From Topomyia yanbarensis (lineage: Eukaryota; Arthropoda; Insecta; Diptera; Culicidae): DNA of 64,000 bases. The stretch lies in contig NC_080672.1 of the NCBI RefSeq assembly GCF_030247195.1, forward strand, positions 352,344,413 through 352,408,412. The letters are read 5' to 3'. The position numbers and the translations under genes were made by a program. Below, piece by piece: positions 23,481 through 35,494 of this stretch. The stretch's first letter is position 1; every line of letters begins with the position of its first letter. The notes beneath the pieces were generated by a model, which saw only the letters and a list, made by a program, of their open reading frames with translations, had not been told where the DNA came from and ran no database searches.

Positions 23481-24218
23481 TCACTATCCAAGTTACCCTA
23501 TGAAAAATCCGTAACTTCGCCTATTTCTGCCAAAATTGGTGTAGATTCCGGCCTGAATTTGGGTAGAAATCTGCCAGAACTCCGGCTGGTTTGACTCGAT
23601 ACTAATACTATTATAGAAATCGACCGAATTACCATACATCATCATTCCACCGTTTACTACCTTTGCAATGCACAATTGCGTGGTCTGTTACCAAAAAGGC
23701 AATAGAATCTTACCCAAAAGTAATAGAAACATGCCCGTTGGATTTTGGGTGTAGTATTCAACAAACACATTTTCACTAAGCCGTCGAACAAACAGCCCTG
23801 TTAACAAAGAGTGTTTCCAAATAGCTACCAGATATTATCAGGGAATTTTCATTTTCACTTACACACGCCATATCTGAACTTTGGTCAATACGAGGAGAAA
23901 TGACTTCGAATCTTACTACCCACTCGATCTGTTATGGTGCGATTTTAGACAGTGCTTTCATAATCCACACAGCACAAGCAAGTTCAATGCGAATGTCATT
24001 GCAGAATGCGAATCAACCTGCCTTGCACACTTGTTCTCCGTTTCGTGCACCGTATTGTGCGAATGACGTGTGTCTATACATCCCGCAGCCTTCAGGGTAC
24101 CTTCTCCTTCGGTGGAATATCAAGCAATATTTAAGTATTTTTTTGAGGAAAAATTAAAAGACATACGAACTTCTACTTTTGATCTGTTATTCGTCATTTC
24201 TAGAGATAATTTAGAATA

Positions 24219-24435
24219 GGACGTAAGTAACAATGAGAGATTCTCTTTGGGGTCTTTCTCTTCTGTTCATTACTCGACCATTTTAACATTTACTACTCTA
24301 CTCTTTGCATAATATTCTAGTAAAAACCGTCGGCTTTCAATATTTATTGGAAAATTGGTGCAAAGTGTTATAATGACGCCGTAATAAACGAAAGAGAAAG
24401 TAAACAAAGAGAGGCTCTCAATGTTACTTACGTCC
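24219..24435. mobile_element. 217-bp MITE with TA flanks
   Basis: The ends GGACGTAAGTAACAATGAGAG and CTCTCAATGTTACTTACGTCC are inverted copies with one mismatch. A TA lies immediately outside both ends, as expected for Tc1/mariner-type targets. The inside includes CTCTTTC and GAAAGAG blocks that also pair. No coding capacity. Confidence 0.85.
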
Positions 24436-24439
24436 TATT

Positions 24440-25834
24440 GAAAATTTTCTCTAGATTTATCGATAATTGGAAAATGTTTTTTTTTCTCGAAAATTCAAAA
24501 TGGCGGATCTCAGTTCGCAAAACATCGTTTTACTTTGTCAAGTGTAAGGCCTCTTGTAGTTAACTGAAATGAGAAATTGATATAATTTATTAAAATAATT
24601 TTCGAAAAAAAAGATCAAAATTCTTCACCCTTCCATGCCCAACTTTTTTCTAGTACATGTAGGGTTTCAAAACTATTTTTCCTTGAAAACAGTGGGGTCA
24701 AAAAACATGAAAAGCCTATTTTCATAAAGATAGGTGCTTCCATGGCAGTGCTTAAAGCTGGTCAATTTTTACCTTCTAATGCTCAATACAATTCTCCTAG
24801 AATAATTACAATAGTTCAATTACGTGGAAAACGTAGCCAACGATAGTCTAAATTGATAAGTTTTATCAGTTTTCAATAATATTGCACCATAACGAAGATA
24901 AATGAAAAATTCATTTTCCGTCGTCAACATAAACTGTCCCTGGCAACACTGCTCCATCGGAATGCAATCAGACTAATTGCAATAACTTCAGTTCTAGAGC
25001 TGATCCTTGTAACTGTTAATACTAAAACTAAAGGCAATAATCCCATTAATGAGCCTTACTTGTTTTTATGAGCAAATCTCAATCAAAAGTCATAGCTGTT
25101 TAAAAATGTTGTTGTCCACAAACAACATGGGCATGAATGGGTTAAATACAATTATTGCTTTGATTTTCCGCCGAATGCAGGAGACGGTCCTCTTAAAAGC
25201 TGCTAAATATTACCCACGTATATAAATAGACCTGTATTGTTTATTCTACACAACAGTGGAACTTATTCAATTCGCGCCAAATTTTAAAGCTGGGTGCACG
25301 ATTAAAACGCGTCACGGAAGTGTTGAGTCCGTTCAAGTCCAAGTTCAAGAAAAAGCAACAAATCCGATGGCAGTTTTTACTGATATAACAATGGACGGTG
25401 GCTCAGAAAGAACAAGAGAAGTTTTGTCACTAGTGTGTTTATCAATTTTCTCCAACCACGCGATTACCGAGAAGCGCAAAAGTGGCAAACTGTAAACTAA
25501 AATTAAAAATTCAAACCGTAAAACTTGCGCCTAAAAAGGAAACACCTTGGAATATGGAACATATAAAAAATATGAAAGCTATGCCGCCGCGAAGAAGATT
25601 AGCTACTGATTCTGTTTAGAACAGAAGTGCTCACAGGTTCCATACTGGGCGAAGATTAATCAGACTTGTAGTACTGCTGGACTGTTTTTTTTGGATTTGA
25701 AATTAGGTCATTAAATCGACAGATTTGTTAAGGTGCTGAATTCACCATTCTTTTATTTGCTAAATCCCCCACAAATAAATACATTTTTTCTCTTATTTAG
25801 AATAATCGTTTCGAAACCCGCAGATAAATTTTAA
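24440..25834. other. Non-genic DNA
   Basis: AT-rich DNA with no recognised gene. A TATATAAATAG element at 25219-25229 resembles a TATA box and precedes an 80-codon open frame (25256-25495). That frame starts with GTG rather than ATG and has no known domain, so it is not called a gene. Confidence 0.45.
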
Positions 25835-27820
25835 TACAGGTATACCTCGATAGTACTTACCTTCAATAGTACGAACATTTTGCCTTCGTAGTACGTACAC
25901 CTACCATCAAATATTTTTCTCGTTTGATTTTGTAAACTTCAACAAAATAGGACAAATTTTGTGGAAGTTCTATGGGTTTCTGCATACTTTAGAGAAGTTG
26001 TGTGCTACTCATAGCAGTTCAGAAAAGTTCAGCAAAGTATTTCAAACTTTAAGTAAGTCATAAATTCAGCGTGGAAATCTAACAAGTATAAAAAATTCTT
26101 TTAGCTTTAGCGACGTTCTACAAGTTTTAGGAAAATCTATTATATTTCGAGAGATTGCCAACTTACAAGGAGATCCTTAATACTTCAGATAATTTGTACG
26201 ACACTCAAATTAGTTATAGTTTGGTTTTGTAAAATTTCTCAATGAACTTTAGGGACGATCTTCGAAGGTCGCCTGGAATTTGGAGAATACTTTAGAGACT
26301 GTCTATACTAACAATTTATACACAAAGCAGAGTGTTCACACATATTTTACAAACCTCGGGACATTCAGCGAACTGAACATTTTGAAATATTATTTCCGTT
26401 TCAGTAGATTTTGTTAACGGCTATCGGTGCACCGCGGTGATTCAGTCAAGCTGTAGTGAACTTCAAGAAAAATTCAACGATATTAAATAATATCATAAGA
26501 ACCTCTGGAAAGCTCACGAAGTTTCAAGAATATTCTAAGAATTTATGGAAAATCTTATAAACATCAGGGGGCGTCTGGAAATTTTATAAAGTTCTATCAA
26601 ACTAAGAAAAAATGCCAAGAGCATTCCATGGAACTCACAATTAATTCCAACGAAGCATTTCGAGGAAAACTTACAGAAATAGAAAAATGACGAATATCAA
26701 AAAACGTCTTCAAGCTTTAGGTACGGCATGTCCCACAAGCTTCTGAGAAGTCTTACTAACTAAGCAAAATTGTAAAATTTCGAGACATTCCTCGAACATC
26801 AAAGAAGATTTTCGACAATTTTGCAGGTTAAAATCTCGAGCGATGATAAAGTGGTTTTCGATGAACGATCTTCAAACATTATGTACATAAAATTTGAGTG
26901 CTGAATCCTATACATTCAAGGAGATACAATGTTTAGAATGTAATGGGTGAGATTGGCAACGACTTCGATGGAGGCTGGTAGTACTCATAGAGCTTAAATG
27001 TGCATCTAAATGAGCGTTATCTCAATACCTCGTTTGGGGTTCTTTTGAGTGTGATTAAAAAATGTATCCACCATATTGGTGTGGCTTACGAAATATTTTT
27101 TAGGTCAGCAAGACCAATCTTGAGTAGTCAAAAACTATAGTTTATATACCTTTTAGCTCATATGCCGGCATAATTTTAATTTAAAATTATTTCGACTTTG
27201 CAAATATATTTAAATATCCGTTTTCGGAGTTTTTGAAGTTTATTAACAACCAAAATTAAAAAGAATTAAAAAAAAACAATCTGAAATCGCGTATGTATTG
27301 GAGAAGAATTGTTATTGCGCCCCCAAACCGGTAACTTCTGCTTTTTTATCCCAGTAAATTTTAGTTTGTTCCTACAGTTTGATAAATTATATTATTCCAC
27401 GAATAAAATATACAAAAAAACAACTCCTTCTGCTTCAGGAAAATCAAAAATTCAAGAAAATCTTCATGGAATTTCTATGAATTTCAAGCAAATTTTACGA
27501 AATTTTGCTCTATTTTTTATTACAGAAAAATAATTTTTCATATTTTCAGAATATAATGTGACAGATTTTAACAATTTTAAGGTAATCGCGATAAGCTAAG
27601 AAAAAAGGTGTTTCCTCAGTTAATTTTGGATGGCTGAATACGAAAACCAAGTCCATTTTTTTTTTTCAAAGAAGCATTTTCAAGATTTCTTTGAAAAAAA
27701 GTGTTTTTGGGCACTATTTTAATTATTTGTCAATATCTTGTTCAAATAGGATCCGATCGAAACAGTTCGAAAGGTATTGATGTGCCCTTTCCGAAAATGT
27801 ATAATATTCGTAGATCAAAT

Positions 27821-28052
27821 CTCGGCAAACATATGATTACGGCTTAAAAGCCAACTGTCAAAATTTTCTTTGAAATGAAATTTCAGTCAAACTGTTACCC
27901 GCCAATCACAGATGTTTATAGTAAACAAAAGAAAGTTTTCTCTTGCATTAACTGCTATGAACTGCGTTTAGCCAGTAACGGTTTGTTTGGAATTTCCTTT
28001 CAAAGAGAATTTGGACAGTTGGCTTTTAAGCCGTAATCGTATGTTTGTCGAG
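27821..28052. mobile_element. Palindromic MITE, copy 1 (AAAAGCCAACTGTC family)
   Basis: CTCGGCAAACATATGATTAC at the left is matched by its inverted counterpart at the right. Pairing runs on through GGCTTAAAAGCCAACTGTC and the CTTTGAAAKGAAATT block, so nearly the whole 232 bp folds on itself. A second copy lies at 39810-40044. No coding capacity. Confidence 0.87.
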
Positions 28053-28504
28053 AAATGTACATTTATTATGATTACAATCGACCAAAGTAAAAAAAAAAGT
28101 CTAATGTCCGGCCTTTTTTTTAAATGCATATTTCTAATATTTTTTATAATAAATCAAGGACAGAAAAAAATTCTTTTAGAATATAATGAGATAAATAATC
28201 TTTTTGCATAAATTTTAACCCAATGGTCACAAAAGTCGGAGAAATGTAGATGGTGAAAATTGAAACTTTTTATTTTTCGCACAATCATACTTTCGGCTGA
28301 AATAATCTTCTATACTTGATAGTTATTGTTTGTGTTCGGTACTGTCTTCTCGAGCTTGCATTCATCCATCCTGCGGCATTTGAATGGTTTTGGATATTTC
28401 ATTGTACAACTAAGTGCTCTTTTTAAAACGTGGAAATATCGTTGGAAAAGTTTTGTTCTGTCTGAGGTGTGTACATATTTTACGAATTAAAGGAATTTTA
28501 GCCT

Positions 28505-28735
28505 TCTGCTTCAACAGGCTTCACAGCAGATTCTCAGTTCACAGAATATTACTTGGCTAGTGCTACGATCCCACTGAGACTCCTTCCCGATAGGGACTCG
28601 AATATTTGACGACTGGCTTATGAGACCAGTGCTACACCCTCTAAACCGTCGCACCAGGGCAGGGTCCGCTAAAATCATAAAATTTCTATTTCGCTCAATG
28701 TGCCATAGCATCAACATTTTCCATCCGATGTTAGT
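28505..28735 (-). mobile_element. tRNA-related SINE
   Basis: On the minus strand a tRNA-like head can be read: GGTGCGACGGTTTAGAGGGT resembles a box A region, CTGGTCTCATAAGCCAG has the form of an anticodon stem-loop, and ATTCGAGTCCC matches box B (GGTTCRANYCC). A unique body follows toward 28505. Such SINEs are transcribed by RNA polymerase III from these internal boxes and mobilised by a partner LINE. I cannot name the family or see a clear duplicated target. Confidence 0.7.
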
Positions 28736-29143
28736 AATATTAGGCTTTATATTAACGTAAACATATTATTTGTCATCTTAGATTCTAAAAGGTCCGAAAA
28801 AATTTGTTTTTCGGTAAAAAAATCATTTCAAAATGAGTAACTTTTAAAAATGGTCAAAAATGCACTTTTTTTAAATTTGGTCGCTTGCAGCACTAAAAAT
28901 TTTACATATGATCGACACATATTATATGTTTTTGGAAAGGGCATCTCGGCACCTTTCAACATGCGTATTGACTAAATTAATTGAATGATTTTAACAAGAA
29001 ATATTGACTAAAAACTACAAAAAGTGCTCAAAAAATGCTGTTTTCTTGAAGCTTCTTTTTTCTTGTAAACTAGTGTAGTACGTACGTTTTGATAGTACGT
29101 ACGCTAAACGAAGCGAAGGTATACTATCGAGGTATATCTGTAT

Positions 29144-29615
29144 TAGGGCATTGAAAAAAAAATTTTTTTTTTAATTCTCAAAGGCCCCCCCCTCTCATAT
29201 TGTGACAAATGCCAAAGTAAGCTCAGATGCCAAATTTCACATCATTTGGACAATTTTAGACCCCCGCCCACTTCACTTGAATTTTTTTGAAATTGGTAGT
29301 ATGAGAAAATATGGAGGAAAAATACATTAAATGCTATAACTTTTGAAGTAGCAATCAGAAAATTACAATTTATACCTCTTTTGAAAGGAAATAACCTTGG
29401 AATTTGAATGGAGATTTTTTTGTTTCTAGAAAAATACGGGAGTGTGGGGTACTGGGTCATTTTGGCCCCAAAATTTCATATTTTTAATGATTTTTCTGCT
29501 GGGCGGGGGTCTAAAATTGTCCAAATGATTTGAAATTTGGCATCTGAGCTTACTTTGACATTTGTCACACATTTGCCTTTGAGAATTCAAAAAAAAAAGT
29601 TTTTGCAATGCCCTA
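29144..29615. mobile_element. hAT-like palindromic MITE with 8-bp target duplication
   Basis: The ends TAGGGCATTG and CAATGCCCTA are flanked by a perfect 8-bp duplication ATCTGTAT (29136-29143 and 29616-29623), the hAT signature. The interior matches the arms of the longer foldback element at 12267-13721, including CTCATATTGTGACAAATG and the ACCTCTTTTGAAAGGAAATA block. The inner spacer is deleted, leaving 472 bp. Its left target copy contains the last bases of the pogo-like element, so it landed exactly on that element's end. Confidence 0.92.
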
Positions 29616-30221
29616 ATCTGTATACAATAAATGGCACGTTCAAATATATTTTGGCTTAGAAATATTGATTGCGACGGAGTGTATGAAAGCTCTTCCAACA
29701 AATTCTTTAGTATGTAGAAAAAAATTAACCTATGTAGATTAAGGGGATCTCCTCATCAGTGCACAGTGGTCCAGAATTCAAATTTAACAGACATTTTGAG
29801 ATTTTACTAAAACTAAACAGCTGAGCCTTGTTTGTTTATATGGAAGCGCATGGTTCCTAGTGCAAAATAACAACCGAAAAAAAACGCAAACAAACACTTA
29901 ATGTAGAGATTTGAAGTAGTTTTATCCAATTATTATGTTGTTATTGATATAACTAATCAGTAAAGCAAGATCTATCATAAAAATGGTGCTAATTATGATG
30001 AATTTGAAAATAATGTTGAGTTCAGTAACGTGCTGAAGCCATGAGGTGATATTTGAAACTCAATAGTTCTGGTATTGAAATTTTCAGTTATAATTGTAAT
30101 TATTTTTATTGGGGGGCTTTAACTAGATGGTTATTCGTTCAACAAAATTTTTAGTTTTATATTATAGAACAGTCACAATTATGAATCTAGAACTGTACCA
30201 CAGAAGTTCAAAACATGTTTC

Positions 30222-30665
30222 AAATGAGCTTGAGCTTGAGCTTGTGCGACCACCCCTGGCTGCTACTCCGTTATCGATCTGGACTAGCTGAAGTTGCACA
30301 GAGAGTAAGCAGATAATTATGCTTGGGAGTAGCATTTCATCTTTCAATGTGCAACTCCTGGTAATCCTAATGTGTTTATTGATCAATACCGGCGCCGGCC
30401 AGGCCCGAACGTATATCGCGGAAGGAAAGGGAAGGAATGGTTAGTCCGATACTTGCTTTTGCTAGAGACCGTATAGCCTACTGTGCACTCCCCAAGTATC
30501 AAAGGAGGAGGATAAAAAAAATCGACTACCTCGGCTGGAATTGAACCCAGGCCAACTGTCACACGCAGAAGAATCAGGCCAATTATAGCAGTCCGGTAGT
30601 TTCAATACAATTTAAATTATATTCTAATTAATTAAACCTATTATTTATCATCTAATTATAATATT
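30222..30665 (-). other. 3' untranslated region of the CR1/L2-type element
   Basis: From the ORF2 stop to the CAAGCT repeats, the minus strand contains a GGGTTCAATTCCAGCC segment (near 30533-30548) that resembles a tRNA box B. It may be a coincidence or may link this tail to a SINE. A GGCGCCGGCC block lies at 30390-30399. That this whole stretch belongs to the element is inferred from continuity and the terminal repeats. Confidence 0.6.
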
Positions 30666-33542
30666 CTAACGATTAAAATTAATTAAGCAGCCTTTTTTGA
30701 ACATTACTTCCGATGTCGTTCGTTTTAATTCAGATGGTAAACTATTCCAAAGAACCACACTTCTCGCGAAGAAAGAGTTGCCATAAGATGCTGTGTTATG
30801 CGATGGGACTACGAAGTTTCGGGTTCTGCTTCCTCGAAAGGGCGTCAGATTATCGAAAAGGTAATTAGGAGATTGTCTGTTAACTACTCTGTGAAAGAAC
30901 ATACAAGCTCTCATCGCATAGAAGCATCGAAAAGGACATCCGATTAGGTTTTTCTGTATATGACGCACTGATGTAAAACGAGACAGATTATACACAAATC
31001 GTACACAGCTGTTAAGAGCTACTTCAAGTTTTGATGAAAGTGTCGCACTCATACTCATGTGGATGACATCGCCGTATAAAAAGTGAGGATATACGAGGGA
31101 CTTGAAGAGTTGTAACTTTGTTCGACTAGGCAGGTCAGCCGCACTCGCCTTTAAGGTGCGTAAACAGGCATAAATTTTTCCACATTGTGCAGCTATCGTT
31201 TTATCCCAATTCAAATCTGTTTGAAAAATCAGTCCTAGATTGTTGGCATGGTTGGCCCATTCAATACGAGTATCCTCTATGACAACCGCCGAATCGACAA
31301 CCCTCATGTTAGCGTTCCTTCCGAATACCATGGCTTTAGTTTTCATGTTGTTAATACAAAGATAATTATCGGAAGCCCAGGAAACCACAGCGTTCAAATC
31401 TTCATTCAGAAATTCTACCAGTTCAGATGTTGACAATCCAGACTTCATGCAGATTAGCTGAACGTCGTCCGCGAACATTTGCACTCTACAGTGTCTCAGG
31501 ACGTTCGGCAAATCATCAATGTAGAGAGAGAACAGTATTGGTCCAAGAACAGATCCCTGCGGTACACCAGAGGTTACACGAATGCTGCTTGACTCTTTTC
31601 CTCCACAAATCACGTTTTGAAATCTTCCACTCAAATATGACTCGACCAATGTAACAGCCGCTAGATTGAAACCAAACCGTGCACTGAGCTTATAGCATAG
31701 ACGTTTATGTGAGATGGTGTCGAATGCCTTAGAAAAGTCCAACAGAACTAAAACCGCCTTGCTCCTATTGTCGACTGCAACCGCAATATCGTCATATACT
31801 CTCAATAGCGCAGTTTTTACTCCCTGACCAGTCCGAAAACCAGCCTGCTGGTCCGAAAGCAAGTTGGATCGTGTTATGTATGAAGTAATCTGCTGTTTCA
31901 AATTTTTTTCCATCACTTTTGATAGTGTACACAATAAGCTTATAGGACGAAGATTCTCAATAGAAGTTACATGTCTTTTCTTACGCAACGGAATTATTTT
32001 TGACCTTTTCCAGATACTAGGAAATGTTGATGTAGCAATTATCCTATTAAACAGATACACAAGCTGATCAGCGATAAGCGGAAGTATGAGCTTCAAGTAC
32101 CGCAGTGAAATGTTGTCAGTTCCTGTAGCGTTAGACTTTATATCAAAAATGCCATTGACAACATCATGCAGATGGACAGGATGGAATGCAAAACTATCCA
32201 AGGGTTCGTGCTGGTTTCTATCATAGCATAGTTCTGCTGTGCGATCTGAAGTGAAGTTAGATGCAAACTTGATATTAACAGCATCAGGGTCAAACGAACA
32301 TTCGTCTTTTTGGTTAGCGTTACATATTCCTAATGATTTCAGTTTTTTCCACATAGTGTTGCTAGATTCCGTAGGACTAAAATACTTATCAAGCTGCTCT
32401 TGCTTAGCTTTACGAATAAGCATGGTTACACGATTTCTCAGAGTTCTGTAAATCTCTTTAAAGCATCCTTTCTGTTCAGCTGAAGCATTTCTCCAATCTA
32501 TGTAAGCTAGGTCACGTTCAACAATGGCTTTGCGAATGTTGTCGTTGTACCATCCATTGAACTGTCTTTGTCGTTGTATTGTTCTAAGAGGAATGCAAGA
32601 ATTATGAACGCTGACAACATGAACATTGAAGAACTCTGTTTGCTCATCGACGCTGGTCATGCTATAAAAATTATTCCATGGAATATTTTCTATCGCTGAT
32701 CGTAAGGCCATCCCATCGACATTGGAATAATCACGGTAGGTTTTCAGCTGCGATTGAGGAACCGTATCAATATCAAACGAACAGAAAATCATATCATGCC
32801 GTGAGAGTCCGGGCACAGCTACTTGATTGAAACAATTCACACGATCGGACATATTTGTTGCAACAATATCCAATAATGAACATCCGTTGTTATGAAAATG
32901 CGTAGGTTCAGTACCAACAACTTTCAAAGAAACCGTGTTGAAAGCATCATCCAAGTTATTTTTCCTGTCGCTTTGCTGCAGCATATCGATATTGATGTCA
33001 CCGACAAATACTACATTTTCGTAAGACGATAGTAAATCCAATAATTCAGCTTGAACGAGTATAGCTAGATCGTTGTTCGGTGGATTATACACAGCGACCA
33101 GAAGAATGTTTTCAAGTCCCACGCGCAGTTCAACTGCAAGCTATTCACCCTTTGCAGAAGAGCTTTCCGATATTGTGGAAGCGAGGATTGTTTTACACTG
33201 AATACCCTCTTTCACATAAAGTGCTATACCGCCACCACGCTTGTACAATCTGTCATTTCGCATGATCCGATACCCCGATATTGCAATGGTATGATCCGAA
33301 ATAGAATCACTCAACCACGACTCGGTAAAACAGGCTACAGTTACTTTGGAATTAACTAGCATACATTTGACCTCTTCAAATTTACTCATTTGGCGAGCGC
33401 ATAAGCTCTGTACATTTGCATGACACACGTTTAACTTGTTGTTTTTCAGGGCACAGTTCATCACAATTGATGGTATGGTGAGACGTGAGAAAGTGGCATC
33501 AATTGATTCACCCATAAGATCCAGAATGGAAGTAATGAACAC
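30666..33542 (-). pseudogene. CR1/L2-type ORF2: endonuclease and reverse transcriptase, one stop
   Basis: About 959 codons in one frame are interrupted by a single TAG at 33141-33143, eight codons after SISESS. The N-terminal endonuclease shows HANVQSLCARQ, TESWLSD, RGGGIALYV, then after the stop VAVYNPPNND, VFVGDINIDML and LSRHDMIF (SDH replaced by SRHD). RT blocks are SKAFDTISHKRL, SGVPQGSVLGPILFSLYIDD and MFADDVQLIC. The C-terminal end includes FARSVVLWNSLPSEL, common in CR1/L2 lines. The first in-frame ATG lies ten codons into the open frame. ORF2 nicks target DNA and copies the element RNA; this copy would need stop readthrough. Confidence 0.92.
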
Positions 33543-33657
33543 ATTTTGACTGCTTAATTTCGCTATTTAACAAATCACATATTACAAGCTTCATTTTTTC
33601 TTTGACAAACATTACACATACATTAACCAAACATACAAAAGTGTATACAAGCTGTGA

Positions 33658-34399
33658 TTAGATGCAGTCTAGCTGTTCAATGGCTGTTATTGCAATCGAT
33701 GGTCCATCAGCAACTTTCTTCACGTGGATGATACCAAGTTTCGTCGAGAATGCCGCAAGTTTTTTCTCCTTTCGCCTTTTTAGAGCTAACCGCTTAATTT
33801 CCCGGGCATTCATAGTAAGGTTTTCGTTTATATAGATGCGCCGATCCGAATTCAGTCCAATGTGCCTCAAACTCAAGTCGCGCATAGATAAATATTTTGC
33901 GTAGAATTCATCTCTTAAATTCGCCATAGAGAATTGTAAAAGAGTTAAGCACTGGTCCCCATCCGAAAGTTTCTTTGATCGTAGCCGCTTGCAATTCACA
34001 TGATAGGTTTTATCTGTGTCGAAACCAATCGCTTCCGCAATACACTGTAGGTAGTTTTGAAGGTTTTCATTGGCAATATAAGGTATTCCAACAGCAATCA
34101 GCTCCGTCCGGTTTTCTAAACGACAAACATTTTCAGCTGCTGAGTCAACACGGGCATCTACCATAGACACAGCTGCACGTACCGCGGTTAACTCAGTGGT
34201 GCAATTTGTCATCCAACTTTTTGTTGAGCTCAGATTTCATAATGTCGATTTTATCATTAGTTTCGTCAAAACGCCGGGACAGCATTCGCATGGCATCTTC
34301 CAGTGTAAGTCCAGTAGTAGTAGCAGCAGCAGTAGCAGATTGACTCGTACCAGCATTACTCCTCAGCCGCTTTACATTTCGTTCGTCACCAGACATCAT
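33658..34399 (-). pseudogene. CR1/L2-type ORF1: coiled-coil RNA-binding protein, one frameshift
   Basis: The first ATGs are at about 34394-34399 (MMSGDERNVK). Reading proceeds through LTLEDAMRMLSRRFDETNDK, then shifts frame at about 34195-34212 and continues in ELTAVRAAVSMVDARVDSAA to a stop at 33658. The regular heptad-like hydrophobic spacing around the shift predicts a coiled coil. The second half (NLQNYLQCIAEAIGF, LRDEFYAKYLSMRDL, basic KRLALKRRKEKKLA) resembles the RNA-binding part of L1-like ORF1 proteins. A single base change in length would explain the break. Confidence 0.82.
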
Positions 34400-34799
34400 T
34401 GCGGGTATAGATGACAACAAATGTACACAGTTGATATCAATTATCGATAGCTTATATGTATGCGACGATAGCTATTCGATCCAAACAATGGCCACTGACT
34501 CGATTTTTGTGCCGAAATTAAATGAGTTGGAACTCGCGAATATACCTTCGTAGTCTCGAGATAACGTGTAATGGAGAACCGACGAACGTGAATTTACTAA
34601 AACTACCGGTTTCGCGCCCGCGGGAATTTCACGATACACTTATTATATGATTGATGCGAGAGCTTCAATTATCTTAGTTGTACCACAGGCATGGTTGCCA
34701 GGAATAATTGAACCAAATGAATTAGTTGGTAATTTCAACCAACAGTATTGATTGAATCAAACCTGAATCTTGTTTGTCACGTCACTATATCAAACGGGA

Positions 34800-35480
34800 A
34801 AATTGTTATTTAAAACCAAAATTTGTTTATTTTTACTAATTTTTTTTCTGCGTGTATGAGTGGCGGTCACGCTTACCACTCAACCACCGGCGCACAGTGG
34901 GACTGAATAAAAAAGCAGGAAATTGATATTTGCGACGAAACTATTGATTATGGCACTTTGATGTCTTTGGAAAGGTTTCTTTATTTTTGAGGCAGTTTAA
35001 TTTAATGTTAGAAAATTTTGATTTAAGGGGGTATATACGTAGATAAAAAAATAACTTTGCAAGTTGTTGCCAAAATTGATAGTTATGTATGAGAGGTTTG
35101 CAGACGAAATGATTTTATGAAACTTTGCTGAAGTAGCGAAATGGCTATGTGTTAAGCGAAAAAAGTTATTGGGTGAAATTGTCGCAATACCCTCTTAAAA
35201 GTGTTTTTATTGTAACTGTTTTATTTGAATTTTTACAGTTTTTCGATGTTCTAGAAAGTTGTAGATGCTTTGAAAACATACCTTTTTGAGGAATAGACCA
35301 ACTCGCTATCTCGTCGTTTTTTGTATGTATGCCTGTTTTTTGGTTTTTTGGGCTAACTTTAAGGGGCTATGGTATGTAGAGTAGCAGATAGTAACAGCTA
35401 AATTCATTTTTTGTTATGCAGAAAGAAATACCCTATTGCTGCATATATAAATCATAGGGTGATCTAATGGGATCCTTGGA
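34800..35480. other. Non-genic repeat-like DNA
   Basis: No gene was found. The sequence GCGCACAGTGGGAC at 34890-34903 resembles the CACAGTGG end of the palindromic element at 51147, and the 35030-35200 text is similar in style to MITE interiors, but a matching right end was not located. Confidence 0.35.
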
Positions 35481-35494
35481 ATAATGTGAGGTAA

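Larger units (their letters stand above)
27660..29065. repeat. Diverged inverted arms inside the pogo-like element
   Basis: The left arm (about 27670-27820, with TGCCCTTTCCGAAAATGTATAA) pairs imperfectly with the right arm (about 28880-29060, with GGAAAGGGCATC). The arms also share TGTCAATATCTTG-like blocks. This suggests a second foldback-type element between the arms, itself containing the palindromic MITE and the SINE. Exact ends cannot be fixed by eye. Confidence 0.55.
25837..29140. mobile_element. pogo/Tigger-like DNA element, non-autonomous
   Basis: The left end CAGGTATACCTCGATAGTA and the inverted right end differ at one base, and TA lies directly outside both (25835-25836 and 29141-29142). 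A CAGGYATACCTCG start is typical of Tigger/pogo elements. Secondary TAGTACGTAC motifs follow inside each end. Over 3.3 kb there is no transposase frame. The interior carries later inserts: a palindromic MITE at 27821-28052, a SINE at 28505-28735, and a further inverted pair. Assignment is by terminal sequence and target only. Confidence 0.75.
30222..34500 (-). mobile_element. Nearly full-length CR1/L2-type non-LTR retrotransposon
   Basis: Read on the minus strand, the element has ORF1 (about 34411 to 33658), ORF2 (33542 to 30666) and a 3' region ending in short repeats of CAAGCT (30222-30240, seen on the plus strand as GAGCTTGAGCTT). Tails of short tandem repeats instead of poly-A are typical of CR1/L2-type elements. 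Only one frameshift in ORF1 and one stop in ORF2 are visible, so the copy is fairly young. The 5' boundary near 34500 is approximate, and target duplications were not found. Confidence 0.85.

Noticed and set aside
25219..25495. TATA-like box before an 80-codon frame
   Set aside because: The frame begins with GTG, has no ATG at its start and no recognisable domain; TATAAA-like words are expected in AT-rich DNA.
31248..32451. Plus-strand frames across the CR1/L2-type ORF2
   Set aside because: They are antisense to a well-supported reverse transcriptase frame.
34890..35480. Possible relative of the CACAGTGG palindromic element
   Set aside because: Only the first few terminal bases agree, and no matching right end could be found.
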